Shown: piece after piece, positions 1 to 10,912 of the stretch | Layout: each line of letters begins with the position of its first letter | How positions within the stretch are numbered: the first letter of the stretch is position 1 | Assembly: GCA_030144725.1 (NCBI GenBank) | Contig: JASKMD010000014.1 | Coordinates: 1,124,350-1,188,349 of the forward strand | Source: Haematococcus lacustris | Lineage: Eukaryota; Chlorophyta; Chlorophyceae; Chlamydomonadales; Haematococcaceae | Reading direction: 5' to 3' | DNA length: 64,000 nucleotides | Notes under the pieces: generated by a model | What the model was told of the DNA's origin: nothing | The model's input: the letters and a program-made list of their open reading frames with translations, nothing else | The model's database searches: none | Made by a program: the position numbers and the translations under genes

Positions 1-3000
1 TCTGCGCAACCCACGGACACAATGCCCGCGCCCTCACCTCCCATCCTGTCACCACGGCCTCCTGCCTCATCGCTGTTCACCCCGCCGCCTCAGCCATCCG
101 AAACGACGGCAATCCCGCTTTTCACAATCAAGTCTCCCGGTAAAAGTTCCCCCTGTACGGGGGAAGTTTGTTGGCTGTAGATGGGGGAAGTTTTAAATTG
201 CCCAACCGCGCTACTCGACAAGCACGAGCGACTAGCAACCCATACTACGGCTTGCTGGGCTCCATTGCAAGCTGTGACGCGCAACCTGGACGGCCCAGAG
301 GTGGTCACTGGGGGCGGTTACTGTAATCGTTGATGAACGGCCGCAGCGATGCCGACCACAAGCCGTCCCTTAACACCAGCCGACCCACTCCCGTACACGC
401 AGGAGTTATGACCCCGCCGAGGCAAGCGAGGACAACGCACAGCTGAAGGACAGCAAGAAGACACGCGTGGAGCTGAGCTAGGCGCGGGCCAGGCGAGCTA
501 CAGGTGAGATGGTTAGGGTAATACCTAGCCACTGACACATTATGGGCAGCACTAACAATTCGCCCCTTGCATTACCCTTGCCATAACTCTGTTGTTGTGT
601 GCCTATACATGCAGGCCATCCACAATAACAGTTCAAGGAGACCCCAACAACTTAGAACGGCAAGACCGGCGACCCGCCGCCCAGCCGCCGCCCAGCCCTG
701 CCCCACCCCCTCCCAGCCCTGCTCCACCCCCTCCCAGCCCTGCCCCACCCCCTGTCAGCCTTGCGTTGCCCCTCCCCTCCCTGCCCAGCCCTGCCCCACC
801 CCCTTTCAGCCCTGCCCCACCCCCTGCCAGCCTTGCGTTGCCCCTCGCCGCCGCAGCCCAGCCCTGCCCCACCCCTCCCAGACATGCCCCACCCCTGCCA
901 GCCCTGCCCCAACCCATCCCAGCCTTGTGTTGCCCCTCCCCTCCCTGCCCAGCCCTGCCCCACCCCCTTTCAGCCCTGCCCCACCCCCGCCAGCCTTGCG
1001 TTGCCCCTCCCCTCCCTGCCCAGCCCTGCCCCACCCCCTCCCAGCCCTGCCCCACCCCCTGCCAGCCCTGCCCCACCCCATCCCAGCCCTGCCCCACCCC
1101 ATCCCAGCCTTGCGTCGCCCCTCCCCTCCCCTCCCTGCCCAGCCCTGCCCCACCCCCTCCCAGCCTTGCGTTGCCTCTCCCCTCCCTGCCCAGCCCTGCC
1201 CCACCCCCTCCCTGCCCTGCCCCACCCCCTGCCAGCCTTGCGTTGCCCCTCGCCGCCGCAGCCCAGCCCTGCCCCACCCCTCCCAGACATGCCCCACCCC
1301 TGCCAGCCCTGCCCCAACCCATCCCAGCCTTGTGTTGCCCCTCCCCTCCCTGCCCAGCCCTGCCCCACCCCCTTTCAGCCCTGCCCCACCCCCGCCAGCC
1401 TTGCGTTGCCCCTCCCCTCCCTGCCCAGCCCTGCCCCACCCCCTCCCAGCCCTGCCCCACCCCCTGCCAGCCCTGCCCCACCCCATCCAAGCCCTGCCCC
1501 ACCCCCTCCCAGCCTTGCGTTGCCCCTCCCTGCCCTGCCCTGCCCTGCCTGTAGGTGTGTGGCAGTGCAGTCTTCAGGCAGCAGCAGGCTGCAGGTTTGC
1601 TGCAGTGCATGTGCAGCAGCAGCAGGCTGCAGTGCATGTGTTACAGTGCATGAGCAGCAGCAGCAGCAGGTTGTAGTGCATGAGCAGCAGTGCAAGGACA
1701 GCAGCAGCAGTGGATGGGCAGCAACAGCAGGCTGTAGGTGTGTAGCAGTGCAGGTAGCAGCAGGCTGCAGGTGTGCTTCAGTGCATGAGCAGCAGCAGCA
1801 GGCTGCAGTGCATTTGCTGCAGTGCATGAGCAGCAGCAGCAGCAGGCTGTAAGTGCGTGAGCAGCTGTGCAAGGACAGCAGCAGCAGCAACAACAGGTTG
1901 TAGGTGTGTTTCGGTGCATGAGCAGCAGCAAGAGCAGCAGGCTGTAGTGCATGAGCAGTGCATGGACAGCAGCAGCAGGCTGTAGGTGTGTGGCAGTGCA
2001 GTCGTGTATTAGAAATCAGCAGCAACTTTGAGCCCATCTGAGAAGAAAGTTGCATGGTACAAAAGCTTTCAAAAGGCTGTCCTGAGCTTCCGTTTAGTTC
2101 CATGCCACACAACGTGATTTGTAAGCTGTGAATGGTCAAGATGTAATGAAGAAAACGGTGCTGGTCATTAGCCGTGTATCCTCTTCTCAAATGATACCTA
2201 CGCCCGTTGTATGGACAACACCACCACGCGGTGATGCGCTAAGGCCGCAAACGTGGTAGCCACTTGCTACATACCCCCTTTGCATGTATGCATCACGGTC
2301 ATGCTTAGCAAGTGCAGGCCTGGCAGTGATCCACACCCAATGTGTCACAGCTAGCTGGACCATGGATGGTACCTATAGTGGAGGCTCACCAGATCCAGCC
2401 ACATGCTAGGGTGTGGTGCGCCACATGCCCCTTGTATGGACAGCACCACCACGTGGTGATGCGCTAAAGCTGCAAACGTGGTAGCCACTTGCTACATACC
2501 CCCTTTGCATGTATGCATCACGGTCATGCTTAGCAAGTGCAGGCCTGGCAGTGATCCGCACCAAACCCAACCATATGCTACCACGCGGTATTACATCGAC
2601 GCTGCAACTGGCACGGTCAAGTACGCTAGGTCTATTGTATACCCTGATATTCGAGTTGCAATTGCCGATCACCGGGGGAATTGTCTTACACAACCAATGT
2701 GGTGTCCATATGCGGCTACACAAGCAATGGCATGGTTAAACAACCGCATATTGCATGCCTTCATTTGCATGAAGCTACCAAGACCACCGCAGACCATGCC
2801 AGATCTATGCCTTGAAATGAGCTTGCATGCAACCAGACACACACCGCACATGTTGCTGTCCTGTGCCCTGTGCACTGCTGGTCATGCACTACAGACTGTT
2901 GCGGCTGCAGCTGCTCAGGCATTGCAGCACATGCACTTTAGCCTAGTAGTGCTGCTGCTGCTCATGCACCGAAGCACACCTACAGCCTGGTGCTACCTGC

Positions 3001-4766
3001 AGCCTGCATTACGTTACACCTACAGCCTGCTGTTGCTGCCCATCCACTGCTGCTGCTGTCCTTGCACTGCTGCTCATGCACTACAGCCTGCTGCTGCTGC
3101 TGTTCATGCACTGTAACACATGCACTGCAGCCTGCTGCTGCTGCTGCACATGCACTGCAGCAAACCTGCAGCCTGCTGCTGCCTGAAGACTGCACTGCCA
3201 CACACACTACAGGCAGGGCAGGGCAGGGCAGGGAGGGGCAACGCAAGGCTGGGAGGGGGTGGGGCAGGGCTTGGATGGGGTGGGGCAGGGCTTGGATGGG
3301 GTGGGGCAGGGCTTGGATGGGGTGGGGCAGGGCTGGCAGGGGGGTGGGGCAGGGCAGGGAGGGGGTGGGGCAGGGCTGGGCAGGGAGGGGAGGGGCAACG
3401 CAAGGCTGGGAGGGGGTGGGGCAGGGCTGGGCAGGGAGGGGAGGGGAGGGGCGACGCAAGGCTGGGATGGGGTGGGGCAGGGCTGGGATGGGGTGGGGCT
3501 GGGCTGGCAGGGGGTGGGGCAGGGCTGGGAGGGGGTGGGGCAGGGCTGGGCAGGGAGGGGAGGGGCAACACAAGGCTGGGATGGGGTGGGGCAGGGCTGG
3601 CAGGGGTGGGGCATGTCTGGGAGGGGGTGGGGCAGGGCTGGGCAGGGAGGGGAGGGGCAACGCAAGGCTGGCTGGGGGTGGGGCAGGGCTGAAAGGGGGT
3701 GGGGCAGGGCTGGGCAGGGAGGGGAGGGGCAACACAAGGCTGGGATGGGGTGGGGCAGGGCTGGCAGGGGTGGGGCATGTCTGGGAGGGGTGGGGCAGGG
3801 CTGGGCTGCGGCGGCGAGGGGCAACGCAAGGCTGGCTGGGGGTGGGGCAGGGCTGGGAGGGGGTGGGGCAGGGCTGGGCAGGGAGGGGAGGGGCAACGCA
3901 AGGCTGACAGGGGGTGGGGCAGGGCTGGGAGGGGGTGGAGCAGGGCTGGGAGGGGGTGGGGCAGGGCTGGGGCGGCGGCTGGGCGGCGGGTCGCCGGTCT
4001 TGCCGTTCTAAGTTGTTGGGGTCTCCTTGAACTGTTATTGTGGATGGCCTGCATGTATAGGCACACAACAACAGAGTTATGGCAAGGGTAATGCAAGGGG
4101 CGAATTGTTAGTGCTGCCCATAATGTGTCAGTGGCTAGGTATTACCCTAACCATCTCACCTGTAGCTCGCCTGGCCCGCGCCTAGCTCAGCTCCACGCGT
4201 GTCTTCTTGCTGTCCTTCAGCTGTGCGTTGTCCTCGCTTGCCTCGGCGGGGTCATAACTCCTGCGTGTACGGGAGTGGGTCGGCTGGTGTTAAGGGACGG
4301 CTTGTGGTCGGCATCGCTGCGGCCGTTCATCAACGATTACAGTAACCGCCCCCAGTGACCACCTCTGGGCCGTCCAGGTTGCGCGTCACAGCTTGCAATG
4401 GAGCCCAGCAAGCCGTAGTATGGGTTGCTAGTCGCTCGTGCTTGTCGAGTAGCGCGGTTGGGCAATTTAAAACTTCCCCCATCTACAGCCAACAAACTTC
4501 CCCCGTACAGGGGGAACTTTTACCGGGAGACTTGATTGCTTTTCATAACTTTGTACGGCCTGGACCTTTGGTCGCTATTGACCAGCTGGGGCTCGGGCAT
4601 TGAAGCTCTGCTTGAGGCACAGCAGTCACCCAGCCTGAGCCTTCAAGGGCTCTCTGCCCCAGGCATGTGCGCCTCCCAGCTGCTGGCCCTCAACACCACT
4701 GCTCTGCTAAACACCTCCCTCACGGCCCAGGAGCTGATGCCGGGACTGGGCTACTTTGCAATGGAT
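1..4766 (+). CDS. Pherophorin-like wall glycoprotein exon, split by a foldback element (partial)
   Basis: Bases 1-124 read open in frame 1 through a Ser/Thr/Pro-rich stretch ending [10 protein letters not shown]. The same frame resumes after the 125-4538 insertion, at 4546, as [12 protein letters not shown], and runs to a GT donor after 4766. The insertion carries a duplicated 7-mer, so removing the element and one copy restores one open exon. The downstream part has many N-x-T/S sites (NTT, NTS), as expected for a secreted glycoprotein. The Pro-rich linker followed by a globular segment and later a Pro-rich rod fits the pherophorin/HRGP class of volvocine extracellular-matrix proteins. The globular domain family is inferred, not recognised motif by motif. 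The gene starts before the window. As it stands the allele would be disrupted unless the element is spliced out or excised. Confidence 0.55.
118..124 (+). repeat. Left 7-bp target-site duplication
   Basis: CTTTTCA immediately outside the left end of the foldback element, identical to 4539-4545. Confidence 0.85.
686..1551 (+). repeat. C-rich minisatellite in left foldback arm
   Basis: Tandem units of roughly 20-24 bp built on cagccctgccccaccccctc, with a higher-order pattern including ccttgcgttgcccctcccct. All forward frames are open and Pro/Cys-rich, a consequence of composition rather than coding. Confidence 0.9.
2207..2565 (+). repeat. Direct ~134-bp duplication in the foldback centre
   Basis: Bases 2207-2340 and 2432-2565 are near-identical (ttgtatggacaacaccacca versus ttgtatggacagcaccacca, then the same run through gcaggcctggcagtgatcc), 225 bp apart. 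This lies in the unique spacer between the two arms. Confidence 0.8.
3203..3985 (-). repeat. G-rich minisatellite in right foldback arm
   Basis: Inverted counterpart of the 686-1551 array with the same unit on the opposite strand. It is about 80 bp shorter, showing that the arms have drifted in repeat number since the palindrome formed. Confidence 0.9.
4539..4545 (+). repeat. Right 7-bp target-site duplication
   Basis: CTTTTCA immediately outside the right end of the foldback element, matching 118-124. With one copy removed, the flanking exon is open. Confidence 0.85.
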
Positions 4767-4872
4767 GTGAGTGGTCATCATGCTCCTGGCATAGCTTCCC
4801 ATGCTTGGGTGCCCACTTTCAACGCAATCTATCTGCAACAGATCTGCCTCTAGCTTGTCCCTGTGCTTGCAG

Positions 4873-5045
4873 GTGGCCCAGCTACTGCGTGACTACCTGC
4901 AGGACAGCAACATCACGGTGCAAGTGCCAGACTTCTGCGCTGGCAATCGCACCGTTGCCTCCTTTTTGGCTAACAGGACCCTTGTCAATGGCCCCTGGCC
5001 CACACTGCGCGTCACCATCACATTCCTCACCACGGAGCCTGACAG
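4873..5045 (+). CDS. Pherophorin-like glycoprotein, next exon
   Basis: The exon is bounded by an AG acceptor (cttgcag) and a GT donor (gtgggt). It continues the preceding frame: VAQLLRDYLQDSNITV, then a VPDFCAGNRT segment with a cysteine and N-glycosylation sequons, ending LTTEPDR. It leaves two bases of a split codon. Together with the preceding exon it forms an extracellular-looking domain of about 130 residues. The following exon could not be fixed confidently: a stretch near 5116-5190 reads CECAWVFSSKQFQV in one frame but does not join in phase by simple consensus sites. Confidence 0.5.
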
Positions 5046-5702
5046 GTGGGTTGTTGTATCCACTATGCTGTGCCCGCACCTAGGGAGGGAGACTGGCCTC
5101 ACACCAACCTGTCAGGAGGGCCACCGTGTGAGTGTGCCTGGGTCTTCAGCAGCAAGCAGTTTCAGGTGGCCACACCCCCAGCTGAGTGCTCCATGAGATT
5201 AGATGAGGTTAGATGACGCTGCCGTGTGTGGGCGCTACCGCCTTTGACGAGGCCTACTGCTCGCTTGCCTGTCGTACCATGCGCGTACCATGGGCCAACA
5301 TGGGACTATGAAAATGTTGGTCTAATTTGAGCCATGTCACTCTGTGCTGTGAATTCAGTATGAGAGCAAAGGACGACAAAACTGGCAGCAGGCAATAATC
5401 AGGGGCAGCAGGCCGCAAGGGGCATGTAGAAGCCCTGTGCAGCCCCCAGTGCAAACTGCTGCTCCCCCACCAACCCTCTGTCCGTGCCATCGGAGTCATC
5501 AACCATGATCTGTGCCAGATGCCCCTGCTTTGGGCCCAGACTGCAGCCTGTCTTCCCCAGATGCCTGCCTGCAGGCTGTCTTCCCCTACCAGCCCCCTGA
5601 GGCAGCTGCCTGAGAACTGGTGGGTGGCAGCACCGGTTGCCTGACCTTGTGCCTGTCTCACGCTGAAAGTGCCAGGCTCATCCTCAGTAGCCTCATCCTC
5701 AG

Positions 5703-5922
5703 TGCCAGTCGGGCACCATGTGGTGTTGGCTGGCCTCCTGGCTGTGCTGCTTGCCTGCAGCCGCGGCGCCCTGATCACCCGGGACTCACTGGGCTTCTTC
5801 ACCCGCTATGGCATGCCCTTCCACCGCTGCCAGGCCTCCCTGCTGCCCCCCTCCCCGCCCCCCTCACCCTCGCCCCCCCAGCCCTCACCCCCTCCCTCAC
5901 CCCCACCCCCAGCACCCCCCCC
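5703..5922 (+). CDS. Pherophorin-like glycoprotein, hydrophobic segment and start of Pro-rich region
   Basis: The exon lies between an acceptor (tcctcag) and a donor (gtgagt). The frame reads a hydrophobic stretch (VVLAGLLAVLLACS), then ALITRDSLGFFTRYGMPFHR, then PPSPPPSPSPP repeats. The hydrophobic run could be an internal signal-like segment of a separate gene starting nearby, or part of the same matrix-protein gene; no ATG in this frame was found to decide. The Pro-rich tail matches the composition of the rod starting at 6925. Confidence 0.45.
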
Positions 5923-6011
5923 GTGAGTCAAGCCCTGCCCTTGTTGCCGTTGGTGCAGCTGTGCTGCCCTCACTCCTGGTCTGAGTGCAGCCAGCCACTC
6001 CAGTAGTAGCC

Positions 6012-6089
6012 TGGGCTAGGGTTAGGGTTAGGGTTAGGTAACCAGGGTTAGGGTTAGGGTTAGGGTTAGGTTAGGGTTAGGTAACCCAG
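6012..6089 (+). repeat. Interstitial TTAGGG-type telomeric repeats
   Basis: Two short runs of (gggtta) hexamers separated by ggtaacca, about ten units in total. The unit is TTAGGG, not the Chlamydomonas TTTTAGGG. This human-type unit is reported from some chlamydomonadalean lineages. Confidence 0.8.
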
Positions 6090-6537
6090 TGCAGCCAGCC
6101 ACTCTAGTAGCCTGCAGTGCACCGTGTGCTCAACCCCGGGCAGGCCCTTGTATATCACATGCAAAGGTGTCAACCCGCATCATACAAGGGCCTGCTTGCA
6201 AAGGTCACGTGCAAAGGTGCTGCCACCCACCAGTTCTCAGGCAGCTGCCTCAGGGGGGCTGGTAGGGGAAGACAGCCCGCAGGCAGGCACTCTAACCCGC
6301 ATCATACAAGGGCCTGCTTGGAGTGCAAGGGCCTGCTCGGGGTTGAGCACCCCATGCACTGCAGGCTACTACTGGAGTGGGTGGTGCATCAGGTGTCAAC
6401 CCCCGTATGCACGAGTGCTGCCAAGCACCACCACAGTTCAAAGTGCTCAACAGGCGCTTGCTGACCTAACTGCAACATCGGCACGGGGTGGTAGTAGTGC
6501 AACTCGGCAGCGTGCCTGGCACTGTGCACGTATGCAG

Positions 6538-6715
6538 GCCAGGGCCAGCGCCCCCTAGCCCCCGGCCCCCTCCTGCTCCCCCCTCACCCCCCTTACCAAC
6601 ACCTCCCAGCCCTACTCCCAGCCCCCCCCCTGCCAGCCCCTCACCCCCGCTCCCACCTCACCCCCCCCCCTCTCCCCCCCTGCCGCCCACCAACTCCCAG
6701 CTGCTGATCCCCCCG
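6538..6715 (+). CDS. Pro-rich exon of the wall glycoprotein
   Basis: A short exon candidate from a tatgcag acceptor to a gtgggt donor. The frame encodes PAPPSPRPPPAPPSPPLP and further Pro/Ser repeats, ending TNSQLLIPP. It bridges the earlier hydrophobic/Pro exon and the long rod exon. Phase with its neighbours is not proven, and length-variable C runs make the reading uncertain. Confidence 0.4.
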
Positions 6716-6924
6716 GTGGGTGAGCCCCCCTGGCAGCCTGCCTGAGACCCAGCCTGGCCACACACCCCGACACACCAATAGCGTAGCAAAAGCAATAGCA
6801 TGTGCACGCAACATGGCCACTATGTGTTATCATGAAAGGGCAGCAGGTTGGTGAAATCTGGCCTTTTCCTCAAGACTACACAGTTGCTGCCATATTGATG
6901 TGCATGTTACTGTCCCGCTTGCAG

Positions 6925-9900
6925 ATGCCACCAAGTCCCTCCCCTCCCCCTTCACCACCGCCCTCCCCATCGCCTCCGCCCCCACCTCCCTCGCCTGCGC
7001 CCCCACCTCCCTCACCTGCACCCCCCCCTCCCTCGCCTGACCCCCCACCTCCCTCACCTGCACCCCCCCCCCCTCACCTGCACCACCCCCTCCCTCGCCT
7101 GCACCCCCCCCTCCCTCGCCTGACCCCCCACCTCCCTCACCTGCACCACCCCCTCCCTCACCTGCACCACCACCTCCCTCGCCTTCACCCCCCCCTCGCT
7201 CGCCTGACCCCCCTCCTCCCTCACCTGCACCCCCCCCTCCCTCACCTGCACCCCCCCCTCCCTCGCCTGACCCCCCCCCTCCCTCGCCTGACCCCCCCCC
7301 TCCCTCGCCTGACCCCCCACCTCCCTCACCTGACCCCCCCCCTCCCTCACCTGCACCCCCCCCTCCCTCACCTGCACCACCACCTCCCTCGCCTGCACCC
7401 CCCCCTCCCTCGCCTGACCCCCCACCTCCCTCACCTGCACCACCCCCTCCCTCACCTGCACCACCCCCTCCCTCGCCTGACCCACCCCCTCCCTCGCCTG
7501 ACCCCCCCCCCTCCCTCGCCTGGACCCCCCCCTCCCTCGCCTGACCCCCCACCTCCCTCACCTGCACCCCCCCCCCCCTCACCTGCACCACCCCCTCCCT
7601 CGCCTGCACCCCCCCCTCCCTCGCCTGACCCCCCACCTCCCTCACCTGCACCACCCCCTCCCTCGCCTGCACCCCCCCCTCCCTCGCCTGACCCCCCACC
7701 TCCCTCACCTGCACCACCCCCTCCCTCACCTGCACCACCCCCTCCCTCGCCTGCACCACCCCCTCCCTCGCCTGACCCCCCCCCTCCCTCGCCTGGACCC
7801 CCCCCTCCCTCGCCTGACCCCCCACCTCCCTCGCCTGCACCCCCCCCTCCCTCGCCTGACCCCCCCACCTCCCTCACCTGCACCACCACCTCCCTCGCCT
7901 GCACCCCCCCCTTCCCTCGCCTGACCCCCCACCTCCCTCACCTGCACCCCCCCCTCCCTCGCCTGCACCACCCCCTCCCTCGCCTGACCCCCCCCCTCCC
8001 TCGCCTGGACCCCCCCCTCCCTCGCCTGACCCCCCCCCTCCCTCGCCTGCACCCCCCCTCCCTCGCCTGACCCCCCACCTCCCTCACCTGCACCACCACC
8101 TCCCTCACCTGCACCCCCCCCTCCCTCGCCTGACCCCCCACCTCCCTCACCTGCACCCCCCCCTCCCTCACCTGCACCCCCCCCTCCCTCGCCTGCACCA
8201 CCCCCTCCCTCGCCTGACCCACCCCCTCCCTCGCCTGACCCCCCACCTCCCTCACCTGCACCCCCCCCTCCCTCGCCTGCACCACCCCCTCCCTCGCCTG
8301 ACCCCCCCCCTCCCTCGCCTGGACCCCCCCCTCCCTCGCCTGACCCCCCACCTCCCTCGCCTGCACCACCCCCTCCCTCACCTGGACCCCCCCCTCCCTC
8401 GCCTGACCCCCCACCTCCCTCACCTGCACCACCACCTCCCTCGCCTGCACCCCCCCCTCCCTCGCCTGACCCCCCCCCTCCCTCACCTGCACCCCCCCCT
8501 CCCTCACCTGCACCACCACCTCCCTCGCCTGCACCCCCCCCTCCCTCGCCTGACCCCCCACCTCCCTCACCTGCACCACCCCCTCCCTCGCCTGCACCCC
8601 CCCCTCCCTCGCCTGACCCCCCACCTCCCTCACCTGCACCACCCCCTCCCTCGCCTGCACCCCCCCCTCCCACGCCTGACCCCCCCCCTCCCTCGCCTGC
8701 ACCCCCCCCTCCCTCGCCTTCACCCCCCCCTCCCTCGCCTGACCCCCCACCTCCCTCGCCTGACCCACCCCCTCCCTCACCTGGACCCCCCCCTCCCTCG
8801 CCTGCACCACCCCCTCCCTCGCCTGACCCCCCCCCTCCCTCGCCTGGACCCCCCCCTCCCTCGCCTGACCCCCCACCTCCCTCGCCTGCACCACCCCCTC
8901 CCTCACCTGGACCCCCCCCTCCCTCGCCTGACCCCCCCCCTCCCTCACCTGCACCACCACCTCCCTCATCTGCACCACCACCTCCCTCGCCTGCACCCCC
9001 CCCTCCCTCGCCTGACCCCCCCCCTCCCTCGCCTGCACCCCCCCCTCCCTCGCCTGACCCCCCACCTCCCTCACCTGCACCACCACCTCCCTCACCTGCA
9101 CCCCCCCCTCCCTCGCCTGACCCCCCACCTCCCTCACCTGCACCCCCCCCCTCCCTCACCTGCACCCCCCCCTCCCTCGCCTGCACCACCCCCTCCCTCG
9201 CCTGACCCACCCCCTCCCTCGCCTGACCCCCCACCTCCCTCACCTGCACCCCCCCCTCCCTCGCCTGCACCACCCCCTCCCTCGCCTGACCCCCCCCCTC
9301 CCTCGCCTGGACCCCCCCCTCCCTCGCCTGACCCCCCACCTCCCTCGCCTGCACCACCCCCTCCCTCACCTGGACCCCCCCCTCCCTCGCCTGACCCCCC
9401 ACCTCCCTCACCTGCACCACCACCTCCCTCGCCTGGACCCCCCCCTCCCTCGCCTGACCCCCCCCCTCCCTCACCTGCACCCCCCCCTCCCTCACCTGCA
9501 CCACCACCTCCCTCGCCTGCACCCCCCCCTCCCTCGCCTGACCCCCCACCTCCCTCACCTGCACCACCCCCTCCCTCGCCTGCACCCCCCCCCTCCCTCG
9601 CCTGACCCCCCACCTCCCTCACCTGCACCACCCCCCTCCCTCGCCTTCACCCCCCCCTCCCACGCCTGACCCCCCCCCTCCCTCGCCTGCACCCCCCCCT
9701 CCCTCGCCTTCACCCCCCCCTCCCTCGCCTGACCCCCCTCCTCCCTCACCTGCACCCCCCCCTCCCTCACCTGCACCACCACCTCCCTCGCCTGCACCCC
9801 CCCCTCCCTCGCCTGACCCCCCACCTCCCTCACCTGCACCCCCCCCTCCCTCGCCTTCACCCCCCCCTCCCTCGCCTTCACCCCCCCCTCCCTCACCTGC

Positions 9901-10912
9901 ACCCCCCCCCTCCCTCGCCTGCACCACCCCCTCCCTCGCCTGACCCACCCCCTCCCTCGCCTGACCCCCCACCTCCCTCACCTGCACCCCCCCCTCCCTC
10001 GCCTGCACCACCCCCTCCCTCGCCTGACCCCCCCCCTCCCTCGCCTGGACCCCCCCCCTCCCTCGCCTGACCCCCCACCTCCCTCGCCTGCACCACCCCC
10101 TCCCTCACCTGGACCCCCCCCTCCCTCGCCTGATCCCCCACCTCCCTCACCTGCACCACCACCTCCCTCGCCTGGACCCCCCCCTCCCTCGCCTGGACCC
10201 CCCCCTCCCTCACCTGCACCCCCCCCTCCCTCACCTGCACCACCACCTCCCTCGCCTGCACCCCCCCCTCCCTCGCCTGACCCCCCACCTCCCTCACCTG
10301 CACCACCCCCTCCCTCGCCTGCACCCCCCCCTCCCTCGCCTGACCCCCCACCTCCCTCACCTGCACCACCCCCTCCCTCGCCTGCACCCCCCCCTCCCAC
10401 GCCTGACCCCCCCCCTCCCTCGCCTGCACCCCCCCCTCCCTCGCCTTCACCCCCCCCTCCCTCGCCTGACCCCCCTCCTCCCTCACCTGCACCCCCCCCT
10501 CCCTCACCTGCACCACCACCTCCCTCGCCTGCACCCCCCCCTCCCTCGCCTGACCCCCCACCTCCCTCACCTGCACCACCCCCTCCCTCGCCTGCACCCC
10601 CCCCCTCCCTCGCCTGACCCCCCCCCCTCCCTCGCCTGCACCCCCCCCTCCCTCGCCTTCACCCCCCCCTCCCTCGCCTGACCCCCCCCCTCCCTCGCCT
10701 GCACCCCCCCCTCCCTCGCCTGCACCCCCCCCTCCCTCGCCTGGGCCCCCCCCCTCCCTCGCCTGCACCCCCCCCTCCCTCGCCTGCACCTCCCCCTCCC
10801 TCGCCTGGACCCCCCCCTCCCTCGCCTGCACCCCCCCCTCCCTCGCCCGCACCCCCCCCTCCCTTGACAAACGCTTGTGTCGGCCCCACTGCATTAACGC
10901 TTCCCCTACCTG
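6925..10912 (+). CDS. Long Pro/Ser-rich rod of the wall glycoprotein (21-bp repeat exon)
   Basis: After a cgcttgcag acceptor the sequence is an almost pure array of a 21-bp unit, C-rich with a ctccctcgcctg core. In the coding frame it gives [14 protein letters not shown] or PPPPSPG heptads, roughly 185 units. Such Ser-Pro-Pro rods are typical of hydroxyproline-rich pherophorins, where the prolines are hydroxylated and glycosylated in the secretory pathway. The frame is not continuous: C-run length changes (7, 8 or 9 C) shift it repeatedly, for example near 7063 and 7870. The exon appears to end in NACVGPTALTLPLP at a gtgggt donor after 10912. The frameshifts could be homopolymer errors in the assembly or real decay. 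Confidence 0.6.

Larger units (their letters stand above)
125..4538. mobile_element. 4.4 kb foldback DNA element with very long inverted arms
   Basis: The two ends are perfect inverted copies, beginning CAATCAAGTCTCCCGG at 125 and ending in its complement at 4538. They are flanked by a 7-bp direct repeat CTTTTCA at 118-124 and 4539-4545. The arms are about 1.75 kb on the left (125 to ~1870) and 1.65 kb on the right (~2880-4538), with a unique centre of about 1 kb. Each arm carries, from outside in, a unique block of ~430 bp, a C-rich (or G-rich) minisatellite and a CAG/CTG-rich tract. No transposase was recognised, so it is probably mobilised in trans. The 7-bp duplication indicates cut-and-paste insertion; the superfamily is not clear. 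Confidence 0.85.
5561..6292. repeat. ~75-bp inverted repeat pair
   Basis: 5561-5635 (tgcctgcctgcaggctgtct onward) and 6218-6292 are inverted copies with few mismatches. They bracket the 5703-5922 exon and the telomere-like repeats. Confidence 0.7.

Noticed and set aside
633..1676. Long Pro/Cys- or Gly-rich frames on both strands of the foldback arms
   Set aside because: Repeat composition explains them; they occur in several frames and both strands and mirror each other in the inverted arm.
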